Shown one piece after another: positions 55,605 to 63,881 of a stretch of DNA of 64,000 nucleotides. Each line of letters opens with the position of its first letter. Positions within the stretch are counted from its first letter, which is position 1. A program made the position numbers and the translations under genes. This DNA comes from Nonomuraea harbinensis (lineage in GTDB: Bacteria > Actinomycetota > Actinomycetes > Streptosporangiales > Streptosporangiaceae). The DNA lies in NCBI RefSeq assembly GCF_019396385.1, contig NZ_JAHKRN010000029.1, forward strand, positions 46,489-110,488. The letters run 5' to 3'. The notes under the pieces are model-generated. The model made no database searches and was not told the origin of the DNA. It saw only the letters and a list, made by a program, of their open reading frames with translations.

Positions 55605-56240
55605 ATGAGGGCAAGGCCGCTGACACTGATCCAGGACGAGCTCGTCGACTACGACAAGGCGATGGAGCGCATGGCCGAGCTGGTCGACGAGCGCCAGCGC
55701 GACGCGCGGCCGGACACGCTCTGGCTGCTCAGCCACCCGCAGGTCTACACGGTCGGCCGGCGCACCCCGTCGGCCCACCTGCCCGACCCGTCGCGCGGCA
55801 TCCCGGTCGTGGAGACGGGCCGGGGCGGGCAGCTCACCTACCACGGCCCCGGCCAGCTCGTCGGCTACCTGATCGTCAAGCTGGGCGAGGAGGAGGGCAT
55901 CGTCGACTACGTGCGCGAGGTGGAGCTGCGCCTGGTCGCCGCCCTCGGCGAGCTCGGCCTGCCCGCCGAGCGGCGCGACACCCCGCCGGGCTCGGAGCTG
56001 CTCACCGGCGTGTGGACCGTCGAGAGCGGCCGCAAGATCGTCTCCATCGGGATGCGGCAGAGCCGCGGTGTCACCAGCCACGGCTTCGCACTCAACGTCG
56101 ACGGCGACCTGATGCCGTGGGACTGGGCGGTGGCTTGCGGGATGCCGGACGTCGACATGACCTCGCTCCAGCGGGAGCTCGGCGACGCCTCGATGGACCG
56201 GGTCCGCCCGGTGGTGGCGGCGGCCTTCGAGGCGTCCTGA
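55605..56240 (+). CDS. lipB: Octanoyltransferase LipB
   Basis: 211 residues. TLWLLSHPQVYTVGRRT, RGGQLTYHGPGQLVGYLI, the catalytic Lys in GRKIVSIGMRQSRGVTSHGFALNV and the acyl-accepting Cys in WAVACGMPDVDMTSL are all present. It moves octanoate from acyl carrier protein to lipoyl domains. No lipA is next to it in the window. TATCCT (55592-55597) ends seven bases before the ATG, so a leaderless internal promoter is possible. Confidence 0.97.
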   Translation: MRARPLTLIQDELVDYDKAMERMAELVDERQRDARPDTLWLLSHPQVYTVGRRTPSAHLPDPSRGIPVVETGRGGQLTYHGPGQLVGYLIVKLGEEEGIVDYVREVELRLVAALGELGLPAERRDTPPGSELLTGVWTVESGRKIVSIGMRQSRGVTSHGFALNVDGDLMPWDWAVACGMPDVDMTSLQRELGDASMDRVRPVVAAAFEAS

Positions 56241-56241
56241 C

Positions 56242-56631
56242 TCACACGCGCGGGAAAACCTGCACCCCGGCATCATGGCCGGAGCCGTTGAGCTTGCCGT
56301 CACAGGTGTGAAGGGGCGCTTCCAGTGCTTCGGCGAGGGCCAGGTAACAGGAGTCGTAAGCGGTGTAGTTGTGCCGCAGCTCCCAGATCCGCTCTGCTAT
56401 CCCCTTCATCTCGTAGCGCGTGATGTTGAGAGCCAGGTAGTCGGCCCGGGCCTGCTCGGCGATCGCGGCGGGCAGCTTGCCGCCGAGCACCAGTCCGCGC
56501 AACGTCGATAGGACCTCCACGTCAAGGAGGTGTGGAGCGTGGACGCTGGCTTGCAGCGCGCTGAGAAGTTCCATGTCAGCGTCGCGGCCCACGAGGGCCT
56601 CCACCATGGCGGAGGAATCGATGACTATCAT
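56242..56631 (-). CDS. vapC: PIN-domain toxin (VapC type)
   Basis: 129 residues. VIDSSAMVEALVG gives the first acidic residue; LLDVEVLSTLRGLV, TAYDSCYLALAEAL and HTCDGKLNG give the other PIN-domain acids. VapC toxins are Mg-dependent RNases, often cutting tRNA. ATG overlaps the antitoxin stop by four bases. Ends one base beyond the convergent lipB stop. Confidence 0.93.
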   Translation of the reverse strand: MIVIDSSAMVEALVGRDADMELLSALQASVHAPHLLDVEVLSTLRGLVLGGKLPAAIAEQARADYLALNITRYEMKGIAERIWELRHNYTAYDSCYLALAEALEAPLHTCDGKLNGSGHDAGVQVFPRV

Positions 56632-56855
56632 CGCCTGCCCTCGGCTACTGCTTGCAGAATCTCCTCACTCGACGGCCCCTGGGAGCGATCGCGGGCCTTC
56701 AGGCGCTTGACGATTTCGGCGTTGGTCGGCCGAGCGGCGATATCGGCTAGTTCTCTGGCGACGTACGCGGAAAGAGACAGGCCGGCCTCAGCCGCACGTG
56801 CTTTGAGTTGTTCAGCGATCGGTTCGGGCACGTCGCGAATGTAGAGAGTAGCCAT
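56628..56855 (-). CDS. vapB: VapB-type antitoxin
   Basis: 75 residues. ATLYIRDVPEPIAEQLKARAAEAGLSLSAYVARELADIA is a ribbon-helix-helix fold of the FitA/VapB kind; the charged C-terminus (VKRLKARDRSQGPSSEEIL) should wrap the VapC active site. First gene of the operon, with a perfect palindrome nine bases upstream for self-repression. Confidence 0.93.
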   Translation of the reverse strand: MATLYIRDVPEPIAEQLKARAAEAGLSLSAYVARELADIAARPTNAEIVKRLKARDRSQGPSSEEILQAVAEGRR

Positions 56856-56863
56856 GATGGCGA

Positions 56864-56882
56864 TGCTAGCAAGTTGCTAGCA
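56864..56882. promoter_or_regulatory. VapBC operator
   Basis: TGCTAGCAAGTTGCTAGCA is a perfect 19-base palindrome made of two GCTAGC sub-palindromes 10 bases apart, nine bases before the vapB start codon. Two half-operators one DNA turn apart fit cooperative binding of ribbon-helix-helix dimers of VapB or VapBC. Confidence 0.75.
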
Positions 56883-56955
56883 AGATTTCGCGGCATGGCC
56901 GTGGGTTTTGTTCCCTGAGCGGACATGGCGAAGGGATCCGCCTCTTCTCGCAGTT

Positions 56956-57045
56956 CCCGCTCCCCCGGCCGAGACGGTGCACCTCGGCCGGGGGAGCGGG
57001 AGGGGGCGGCGCCCCCTCGCCGGGGGTGCGGGGGCGTGCCCCCGC
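56956..57045. repeat. Cluster of three GC-rich hairpins
   Basis: First hairpin: perfect 18-base-pair arms at 56956-56973 and 56983-57000 with a nine-base loop. Second: AGGGGGC-GGC-GCCCCCT at 57001-57017. Third: GCGGGGGC-GT-GCCCCCGC at 57028-57045. They fill most of the gap between vapB and the permease stop, where no coding frame is evident. They may be dispersed REP-like elements and also act as terminator for the permease transcript. Confidence 0.7.
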
Positions 57046-57099
57046 AGTCACAGCCTGAGCTCTTCGGCGCGGAGCGCCTCCGGGGCGAAGACCTTGCCT

Positions 57100-58632
57100 T
57101 CAGGCGTCCATGGGGACCTCGTCGATGGTGCGGCGGGGGCCGGTGAACCAGTGGCGGGCCGACAGCCACCACCACAGGCCGATGCCGATCAGCACCACGC
57201 CCACCGCGATCGGGGCGTAGTTGACCGACGTCCAGGTGAAGTCCTCGTCGCCGGGCACCCCGGCAGGGGAGAACGGCATGATGAAGTACACGCAGACGAC
57301 CGCGATCTCGATCACCGCGATCCAGCCGAGCACCTTGTACCTGCGCCCGAGCGTCCACGGGCCGGGCTCGAAGCGGTCGCCCATCCGCAGCCGGAGCCAG
57401 ATCGGGATGAGGAACGCCAGATAGAGCCCGATGACCGCGATCGACACCACGGCGAAGAAGGCCACCGGGGTCGTCAGGCCGGGAGGGGCGTAGAGGGCGG
57501 GCAGGGTGATGAAGGCGGCGGCGCCGCAACCGGCCAGGATGGCGTTGACCGGCGTGCGGTTGCGGTCGACCCGCGACCAGAGCCGCCAGCCGGGCACCGC
57601 GCCGTCGCGGGCGAACGCGTACGTCATCCGCGACATGGACGTCACGCAGCTCATGCCGCAGAAGAACTGGCCGATGGTGGAGATCGCGAAGATCGCGGTG
57701 GCCAGCGGCGAGCTGAGCGCCGTCTCGAAGATCGCGCCGACGAAGCCGCCCTGCTCGTTGATCGCGTCCACGTTCGTGGCCGCGAACAGGAACGCCAGCA
57801 GGACGATCCAGCCGCCGATCGCCGAGTAGAAGATCGACTGCCACAGGCCGCGGGCGGCGGCCGTGGAGGCGCCCTGGGTCTCCTCCGACACGTGCGCGCA
57901 CGCGTCGAAGCCGGTGATCGTGTACTGGGTGAGCAGGAAGCCGAGCGGCAGCACGTACAGCCAGAACGTCAGCCCGTTGGAGCCGTCGCCGAAGCCGGAG
58001 TTGTTGATCGTCTCGGTGAACACGAAGCCCACCGACTGGTGCTCGGACGGGCCGAAGACCAGGATCCCGACCACGATGGCGGCGCCGAAGACGTGCCACC
58101 AGACGGAGACGTTCTGCAGCAGTGAGATGAGCCGGTGGCTGAAGATGTTGATCAGCGCGTGCAACCCGAGCACGATCACGAACAGCAGGAACGCCTGCGA
58201 GAGCGTGCCTTCCCAGGCGCCGCCGGTGAGCCGGGTGAGGGTGATGTTGAGGAAGGTCGCGCAGCCGTAGTCGACGGACGCGGTGACCGCGATGAGGCCG
58301 ATCAGGTTGAGCCAGCCGGTGAACCAGCCGTGGATCGGCTTGCCCATCTTGGCGGCCCACCAGTAGATGCCGCCCGCGGTCGGGAACGCGGAGACCAGCT
58401 CCGACATGCAGAAGCCGATGATCAGGATGAAGAGGGAGATCAGCGGCCAGCCCCAGGAGATGGCGATGGGGCCGCCGTTGTTCCAGGCCTGGCCGAAGGT
58501 GGTGAAGCAGCCGGCGAGGATCGAGATGATGGAGAACGAGATGGCGAAGTTGGAGAATCCGCTCCAGGTCCGGGCCAGCTCCTGCTTGTAGCCGAGCTCG
58601 GCGAGTCGCTTGGAATCCTCTTCTGTGCTCAC
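57100..58632 (-). CDS. APC family amino acid permease
   Basis: 510 residues from the GTG at 58632 (GGGAGA six bases upstream; the frame is open further up). About 12 helices; FSNFAISFSIISILAGCFTTFGQAWNNGGP and MSELVSAFPTAGGIYWWAAKMG are the helix 1-3 signature of the amino acid/choline/GABA permease group, and FDACAHVSEETQGAS a conserved loop. It probably imports an amino acid, polyamine or GABA-like compound. Two dre-like operators precede it. Confidence 0.93.
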   Translation of the reverse strand: MSTEEDSKRLAELGYKQELARTWSGFSNFAISFSIISILAGCFTTFGQAWNNGGPIAISWGWPLISLFILIIGFCMSELVSAFPTAGGIYWWAAKMGKPIHGWFTGWLNLIGLIAVTASVDYGCATFLNITLTRLTGGAWEGTLSQAFLLFVIVLGLHALINIFSHRLISLLQNVSVWWHVFGAAIVVGILVFGPSEHQSVGFVFTETINNSGFGDGSNGLTFWLYVLPLGFLLTQYTITGFDACAHVSEETQGASTAAARGLWQSIFYSAIGGWIVLLAFLFAATNVDAINEQGGFVGAIFETALSSPLATAIFAISTIGQFFCGMSCVTSMSRMTYAFARDGAVPGWRLWSRVDRNRTPVNAILAGCGAAAFITLPALYAPPGLTTPVAFFAVVSIAVIGLYLAFLIPIWLRLRMGDRFEPGPWTLGRRYKVLGWIAVIEIAVVCVYFIMPFSPAGVPGDEDFTWTSVNYAPIAVGVVLIGIGLWWWLSARHWFTGPRRTIDEVPMDA

Positions 58633-58668
58633 TGAGGTCTCCCTGGGGGGCGCGGAGGACGCTCTCTT

Positions 58669-58709
58669 TGGTCTAGGTTTAGACCATTCTTTGGTATACG
58701 TCCAGACCA
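58669..58709 (-). promoter_or_regulatory. Two tandem dre-like operators before the permease gene
   Basis: TGGTCTA-GGTT-TAGACCA (58669-58686) is a perfect inverted repeat. TGGTATA-CGTC-CAGACCA (58692-58709) has the same 7-4-7 layout 23 bases on. The half-sites look like those of DasR/GntR-type operators (TGGTCTAGACCA) but are pushed apart by extra bases. A GntR-family repressor is the likely binder; none is adjacent. Confidence 0.6.
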
Positions 58710-58772
58710 TTTCCGCGGCCCGCGCAAGGAGTTTCGGGCGAGCGGGGCGGGCCGCGGCCCGCCCCCGTCACG

Positions 58773-59318
58773 TCAGTCCCCGAACACCTCGACCGTGGCC
58801 TGGCAGAACGCCTTGAGGTCGTCCGGCTTGCGGCTGGTGACCAGCTTGTTCGGCCCGGCGTCGCAGACCACGACCTCCTCGTCGACCCAGTTCGCGCCGG
58901 CGTTGCGCAGGTCGGTCTGGAGGCTCGGCCAGGACGTCATCTGCCGGTCCCGGACGGCGTCGGCCTCGATCAGCGTCCACGGCGCGTGGCAGATCGCCGC
59001 GACCGGCTTGCCGCCCTGGAAGAAGTCCTGGACGAACCGCACGGCCTTCGGGTCGGTGCGCAGGAAGTCGGGGTTGGCGACGCCGCCGGGCAGCACGAGC
59101 CCGTCGAAGTCGGCCGCCGACACCTCCTCGACCGTGCCGTCCACGGCGAACGTGTCGGCCTTGTCCAGGTGGTTGAACGCCTTGATCTGCCCCGGCTCGG
59201 TGGAGATCAGCTTCGGCGTGCCACCGGCCTGCTTGACGGCCTTCCACGGCTCGGTGAGCTCGACCTGCTCGACGCCTTCGGGCGCGACCAGGAAAGCGAT
59301 GGTCTTGTCCTGGAGCAT
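58773..59318 (-). CDS. PfpI/DJ-1 type glutamine-amidotransferase-like protein
   Basis: 181 residues. FDGLVLPGGVANPDFLR and VAAICHAPWTLIEADAV carry the nucleophile elbow Cys-His of the PfpI family, with Glu near residue 15 (EGVEQVELTEPW). Members are general stress proteins with proposed deglycase or chaperone activity. Start at ATG 59318 after GGGGG; an upstream in-frame start adds ten residues. Confidence 0.92.
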   Translation of the reverse strand: MLQDKTIAFLVAPEGVEQVELTEPWKAVKQAGGTPKLISTEPGQIKAFNHLDKADTFAVDGTVEEVSAADFDGLVLPGGVANPDFLRTDPKAVRFVQDFFQGGKPVAAICHAPWTLIEADAVRDRQMTSWPSLQTDLRNAGANWVDEEVVVCDAGPNKLVTSRKPDDLKAFCQATVEVFGD

Positions 59319-59351
59319 GATGAAACCCCCTATTTCGTGGTTTCTCACCCC

Positions 59352-59954
59352 CTATCCGTGAGTTCCCGATCTATACGCGCCGACCATCCGATGCAGCCAG
59401 ACCAGCGCGTACCCGGCTACCGCGATCGCCGCCAGCAGCGCCCCCGCGATCAGCGCGAACCCGTCCCAGCCGATCCGGTCGACGTTCAGGTACGGGTACA
59501 CGTACCGCCGGGCCGTCCCCTCCGGCAGCCACGGCGCCCGGAGCAGGACGAAGATCCCGTACGCGACCGGGAACGCCAGCCAGGCGACCGGGGCCGCCCA
59601 GCGGGCGGGCCGGTCGCGGTCGAAGGCAAGCCAGTCGGCGACCGCCATCACCGGGGTCACGTAGTGCAGCAGGAGGTTGCCCATCAGGCGCGGGTTGTCG
59701 CCGATGAGCTCCAACGGGTTCTCGCCGGCCCGGGAGACGGCGTGGACGGCGCAGGTGGCGACGAGGTACACGGTGACCGCGCCCTTGAGGTCGCCGGAGG
59801 TCCGGCGGCCGAAGAGCCGCCAGGTGTAGTAGAGCGCGGCCACGGCGTTGCTCTGGACGGTGAAGAACGCCCACGGGTGCCGGATGGAGACGGCCAGGCA
59901 GGTGATCCCGGTGACGGCGGCTAGGACGAGCCCGGCCCGCCATGTCGTTGCCAT
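59352..59954 (-). CDS. Pr6Pr family membrane protein
   Basis: 200 residues, six helices. FFTVQSNAVAALYYTWRL, LLLHYVTPVMAVADWLAFD and RYVYPYLNVDRIGWDGFAL match the Pr6Pr/FAR-17a-AIG1-like group of six-helix proteins; conserved polar residues (Asn, His, Tyr) point into the membrane as in their eukaryotic relatives, some of which are lipid hydrolases. Its start overlaps the upstream DUF2809 gene by 34 bases, so they are coupled. Confidence 0.85.
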   Translation of the reverse strand: MATTWRAGLVLAAVTGITCLAVSIRHPWAFFTVQSNAVAALYYTWRLFGRRTSGDLKGAVTVYLVATCAVHAVSRAGENPLELIGDNPRLMGNLLLHYVTPVMAVADWLAFDRDRPARWAAPVAWLAFPVAYGIFVLLRAPWLPEGTARRYVYPYLNVDRIGWDGFALIAGALLAAIAVAGYALVWLHRMVGAYRSGTHG

Positions 59955-60301
59955 TGCGGCACCCTACTCGGCCACAGCGCGTGCGTGGCCCACGCCGTCG
60001 CGGCGCCGGCCGCGTACCAGAAGAGGTCGGGCGGGTTGAACGTGCTGCCGAGCAGCGGGCGCAGCACCTCGGGGATGCCGAGGAGCTGGGCGAACTCGAT
60101 CGCCCAGCTCAGCCCGGCCGCGGTGAGCGCGGCGGCCCAGGGGCGCACGCGCGGCCACACGAGCAGGACGAGCAGGTAGATCAGCACCGTGTAGAGCGCG
60201 TCGCCGGCGTACTTGGGGACCGGGCCGTCCCAGAGCAGCCGGACGCCGAGTCCGAGGACGACCGTGACGAGGGCGGCCACCATAACCGGCAAACGGGACA
60301 T
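59921..60301 (-). CDS. DUF2809 family membrane protein
   Basis: 126 residues with four helices. KYAGDALYTVLIYLLVLLVWP, LSWAIEFAQLL and DLFWYAAGAATAWATHAL fit the DUF2809 family of small membrane proteins of unknown function. Start ATG 60301, only 28 bases from the divergent ABC-F start. Overlaps the next gene by 34 bases. Confidence 0.88.
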   Translation of the reverse strand: MSRLPVMVAALVTVVLGLGVRLLWDGPVPKYAGDALYTVLIYLLVLLVWPRVRPWAAALTAAGLSWAIEFAQLLGIPEVLRPLLGSTFNPPDLFWYAAGAATAWATHALWPSRVPQWQRHGGPGSS

Positions 60302-60329
60302 TCAGCGGAGCCTAGTAGCATCGCCGTAC

Positions 60330-61955
60330 ATGAGCGCGACCATGGTGGTACGGGGGCTGGCTGCCGGTCACGGGGAGCGGGTGCTGTTCACGGGGCTGGA
60401 CCTGGTCGTGAGCCCCGGCGACGTGATCGGCCTGGTGGGGGCCAACGGCGCGGGCAAGTCGACCCTGCTGCGCATGATGGCCGGCCTCGACCGGCCCGAG
60501 GAGGGCGAGATCCGGCTCAGCCCGGCCGCCGCCACCGTCGGCTACCTGCCGCAGGAGCCCGACCGCAGGCCGGGCGAGACCGTGATGGAGTTCCTGGCCC
60601 GCCGCACCGGCGTGGCGCGGGCGCAGCGCGACCTGGACACCACCGCGCAGGCCCTGGCCGATCAGGCGCCCGGCGCCGACGACGCCTACAGCGTGGCGCT
60701 GGAGCGCTGGCTGGCGCTGGGCGGCGCCGACCTGGACGAGCGCGCCGAGGCGATCGGCCTGCCGGTGGCGCTGGAGCAGCCGATGACCTCGCTGTCGGGC
60801 GGTCAGGCGGCCCGCGCCGGGCTGGCCTCGCTGCTGCTCAGCCGCTACGACCTGTTCCTGCTCGACGAGCCCACCAACGACCTGGACCTCGACGGGCTCG
60901 ACCGGCTGGAGGGCTTCGTCAAGGGCCTGCGGGCGGGCACGGTCGTGGTCAGCCACGACCGCGAGTTCCTGGCCAGGACCGTCACCGACGTGCTGGAGCT
61001 CGACCTGGCCCAGCAGCGGATCCACCTGTTCGGCGGCGGCTACCAGGCCTACCTGGACGAGCGCGAGGTCGCCAGGCGGCACGCCAGGGAGCGTTACGAG
61101 GAGTACGCCGAGACCCGCGCCGACCTGGAGGGCCGCGCCCGCAGGCAGCGGGCGTGGATGGAGAAGGGCGTCAAGAACGCCCGCCGCAAGATGCCCGACA
61201 ACGACAAGATCGGGCGCAACGCCCGCGTCGAGACCACCGAGAAGCAGGCCGCCAAGGCCCGGCAGACGGAGAAGCTGCTGGAGCGGCTGGAGGAGGTCGA
61301 GGAGCCGCGCAAGGAGTGGGAGCTGCGCATGGAGATCGCCGTCGCGCCCCGCTCCGGCGCGGTGGTGGCCACGCTGCGCGGCGCGGTCGTCAGGCGGGGC
61401 GGCTTCACGCTGGGGCCGGTCGACCTGGAGATCGGCTGGGCCGAGCGGGTGGCGATCACCGGGGCCAACGGCTCGGGCAAGACCACGCTGCTCGGCGCCC
61501 TGCTCGGGCGCGTCCCGCCGGACGAGGGGCACGCCTCGCTCGGCTCCGGCGTGGTGGTGGGCGAGGTCGACCAGGCGCGCGGGCTGTTCGAGGGGGAGGA
61601 GGCGCTGCTCGACGCGTTCACCGCGCACGCCGACCTGGTGCCGGGTGAGGCGCGCACGCTGCTGGCCAAGTTCGGGCTGAAGGCGCACCACGTGCTGCGG
61701 CCCGCCTCGACGCTCTCACCGGGCGAGCGCACCCGCGCCGCGCTGGCCCTGCTGCAGGCCAGGGGCGTCAACCTGCTGGTGCTCGACGAGCCGACGAACC
61801 ACCTCGACCTGCCCGCGATCGAGCAGTTGGAGTCGGCGCTGGCCGGCTATCCCGGCACGCTCCTGCTCGTCACCCATGACCGCCGCATGCTGGAGGCGGT
61901 CAGCGTCGGCAGGAGGCTCGTGGTGGACCAGGGACGCGTGTCCGAGTCCCACTGA
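60330..61955 (+). CDS. ABC-F family ATPase
   Basis: 541 residues with two ATPase domains. First: GLVGANGAGKSTLLRMM, LSGGQAARAGLASLLLS, LFLLDEPTNDLDLDGLD. Second: AITGANGSGKTTLLGALL, LSPGERTRAALALL, LLVLDEPTNHLDLPAIE. The linker (about 240-330) is highly charged and carries KGVKNARRKMPDNDKIGRNA, as in ABC-F factors that act on ribosomes. No membrane domain. It may be an antibiotic-resistance (target-protection) or translation factor. TAGCAT (60316-60321) ends eight bases before the ATG; probably leaderless. ATG 60342 is a second option. Confidence 0.93.
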   Translation: MSATMVVRGLAAGHGERVLFTGLDLVVSPGDVIGLVGANGAGKSTLLRMMAGLDRPEEGEIRLSPAAATVGYLPQEPDRRPGETVMEFLARRTGVARAQRDLDTTAQALADQAPGADDAYSVALERWLALGGADLDERAEAIGLPVALEQPMTSLSGGQAARAGLASLLLSRYDLFLLDEPTNDLDLDGLDRLEGFVKGLRAGTVVVSHDREFLARTVTDVLELDLAQQRIHLFGGGYQAYLDEREVARRHARERYEEYAETRADLEGRARRQRAWMEKGVKNARRKMPDNDKIGRNARVETTEKQAAKARQTEKLLERLEEVEEPRKEWELRMEIAVAPRSGAVVATLRGAVVRRGGFTLGPVDLEIGWAERVAITGANGSGKTTLLGALLGRVPPDEGHASLGSGVVVGEVDQARGLFEGEEALLDAFTAHADLVPGEARTLLAKFGLKAHHVLRPASTLSPGERTRAALALLQARGVNLLVLDEPTNHLDLPAIEQLESALAGYPGTLLLVTHDRRMLEAVSVGRRLVVDQGRVSESH

Positions 61956-61972
61956 AAATTTACACCGCACAA

Positions 61973-62011
61973 AGATACGAAGATGAAACAATTCTCCGTA
62001 TCTCGTTGACA
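61973..62011 (+). promoter_or_regulatory. Inverted repeat and -35 box upstream of peptide transporter operon
   Basis: Arms 61973-61983 and 61993-62003 (11 bases, one mismatch; outer part AGATACG / CGTATCT) surround a nine-base spacer in an unusually AT-rich stretch. TTGACA (62006-62011) follows directly and could be a -35 box, but I find no convincing -10 at standard distance. Operator role inferred. Confidence 0.45.
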
Positions 62012-62075
62012 TGCGTAGTTCCTATGGTGTGCCGTGCTCTACACAGATAACCCCCCGCCTGAAGGTGAGGCACAC

Positions 62076-63881
62076 ATGAGGAAATGGCTCGCACGCCTGG
62101 CAGTGCTGGGCTTCGCGCTATTGGTGGCCGGTCAGGGTCAGGTGGCTCTGGCCCAGGACCCCGCGGCGGGAAAGAAGATCATCCGCGTGGGCGCTACCCA
62201 GGCCGTTGACTCCATGAACCCGTTCCTCGCCGTCCGCTTGGTGTCGACCTCGATCCACCGCTGGATGTACGGCTTCCTGACGGTTCCGGACAGCAAGACG
62301 CTGCAGCCGAGCCCGGACCTGGCCGAGTCGTGGAGCAGCTCCGAGGACGGTCTGACCTGGACCTTCAAGATCCGCGAGACCAAGTGGTCCGACGGCCAGC
62401 CGGTCACCGCCGAGGACGCCGCCTGGACGTTCAACAAGATCATGACGGATGACGCGGCCAAGACCGCCAACGGTCCGGCCGCGGAGAACTTCGAGAGCGT
62501 CACGGCCAACGGCCAGGACCTGGTCATCAAGCTGAAGAACCCCCAGGCCTCGATCCTGGAGAACCCGATCCCGATCATGCCCAAGCATGTCTGGGAGAAG
62601 GTCGGCAACCTGGCGGACTTCTCCGGCGACCAGTATCCGGCCGTGACCAGCGGCCCGTACATCGCCGTCGAGCACAAGAAGGACCAGTACGTCAAGCTGC
62701 AGGCCAACCCGAACTACTGGCGTGGCGCCCCGAAGATCGACGAGCTCCAGGTCGTCTTCTACGAGAACCCGGCCGCGTCCATCATCGGCCTGAAGAACGG
62801 CGAGATCGACCTGATCGGCCGGCTCAACCCGCCGGAGTTCGAGTCGCTCAAGGGCGACCCGAACATCGTGCAGTGGAACCAGCAGGGCCGCCGCGCCGTC
62901 TACCTGCAGATCAACCACGGCGCCACGACCACCGACGACAAGGAAGTGGGCGACGGCCACCCGGCGCTGAAGGACCAGAAGGTCCGCCAGGCGCTGCACC
63001 AGGCCATCGACAAGGACAAGCTCGTCGCCGAGGTGCAGAACGGCCTGGCCAAGCCGGCGCACGGCTCGATCGTGCCGCCCATGTACACCGACTTCTTCTG
63101 GGAGGCCGCCGGCGACACCAAGGTCTCCTACGACCCGGCCAAGGCCAACCAGATCCTCGACGACGCCGGCTACAAGAAGGGCGCCGACGGCGTCCGCACC
63201 ATGCCCGACGGTGACCGCAAGCTGGAGTTCCGCTTCAGCATCCACACCGACACCCCGATCGAGGACAAGCTCGCCGAGTACCTCACCGGCTTCTTCAAGG
63301 AGATCGGCGTCACGCTGACCACCAAGAAGCTCGACTCCAGCAAGTTCACCGAGGAGACCGGCGTCACCGGCCTGTTCGACATCGCGATCTCCGGCTGGTC
63401 GGTCAACCCCGACCCGGAGGAGGTCCTGGCGACGCACCTGTGCAGCCGGCGGCCGACCCCGTCCGGTGAGGGCGGCGGCACCGAGTCGTTCTACTGCGAC
63501 GACACCTTCGAGAAGCTCTACCAGGAGCAGCTCAAGGAGCTCGACCGGCCCAAGCGGGCCGACCTCATCAAGCAGATGCAGGAGCGCCTCTACACCGACG
63601 CCCCGGTCATCGCGATCTACTACACCAACGACCTCGAGGGCTACCGCAAGGACCGGATCAAGAGCATCACGTCCGTGCCCGAGCAGGACGGCATCCTGTA
63701 CGGCGCGAGCAGCTTCTGGCCGTTCTACTCGCTGGAGGCCGTCGAGTCCTCGGCCACGGCCGAGGAGGGCGGCTCCAACACCGCTCTGATCGCCGGCGTG
63801 GTCGGCGCCGTGGTCGTCATCGGCGTCGGCGCGTTCTTCCTCACCAGGCGGCGCAAGTCCGCCGCGGACGACCGCGAATGA
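62076..63881 (+). CDS. ABC transporter peptide/nickel-type substrate-binding protein with C-terminal anchor
   Basis: 601 residues. A Sec signal peptide (WLARLAVLGFALLVAGQGQVALAQ) without lipobox Cys precedes an SBP_bac_5 domain: LAESWSSSEDGLTWTFKIRE, WSDGQPVTAEDAAWTF, KVRQALHQAIDK. It should bind oligopeptides or similar solutes. Unusually, the end has a Gly/Ser stretch, a membrane helix (TALIAGVVGAVVVIGVGAFFL) and a basic tail RRRK, so it is held in the membrane at its C-terminus instead of by lipid. ATG with AAGGTGAGG upstream. It overlaps the next gene by four bases (ATGA). Confidence 0.92.
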   Translation: MRKWLARLAVLGFALLVAGQGQVALAQDPAAGKKIIRVGATQAVDSMNPFLAVRLVSTSIHRWMYGFLTVPDSKTLQPSPDLAESWSSSEDGLTWTFKIRETKWSDGQPVTAEDAAWTFNKIMTDDAAKTANGPAAENFESVTANGQDLVIKLKNPQASILENPIPIMPKHVWEKVGNLADFSGDQYPAVTSGPYIAVEHKKDQYVKLQANPNYWRGAPKIDELQVVFYENPAASIIGLKNGEIDLIGRLNPPEFESLKGDPNIVQWNQQGRRAVYLQINHGATTTDDKEVGDGHPALKDQKVRQALHQAIDKDKLVAEVQNGLAKPAHGSIVPPMYTDFFWEAAGDTKVSYDPAKANQILDDAGYKKGADGVRTMPDGDRKLEFRFSIHTDTPIEDKLAEYLTGFFKEIGVTLTTKKLDSSKFTEETGVTGLFDIAISGWSVNPDPEEVLATHLCSRRPTPSGEGGGTESFYCDDTFEKLYQEQLKELDRPKRADLIKQMQERLYTDAPVIAIYYTNDLEGYRKDRIKSITSVPEQDGILYGASSFWPFYSLEAVESSATAEEGGSNTALIAGVVGAVVVIGVGAFFLTRRRKSAADDRE

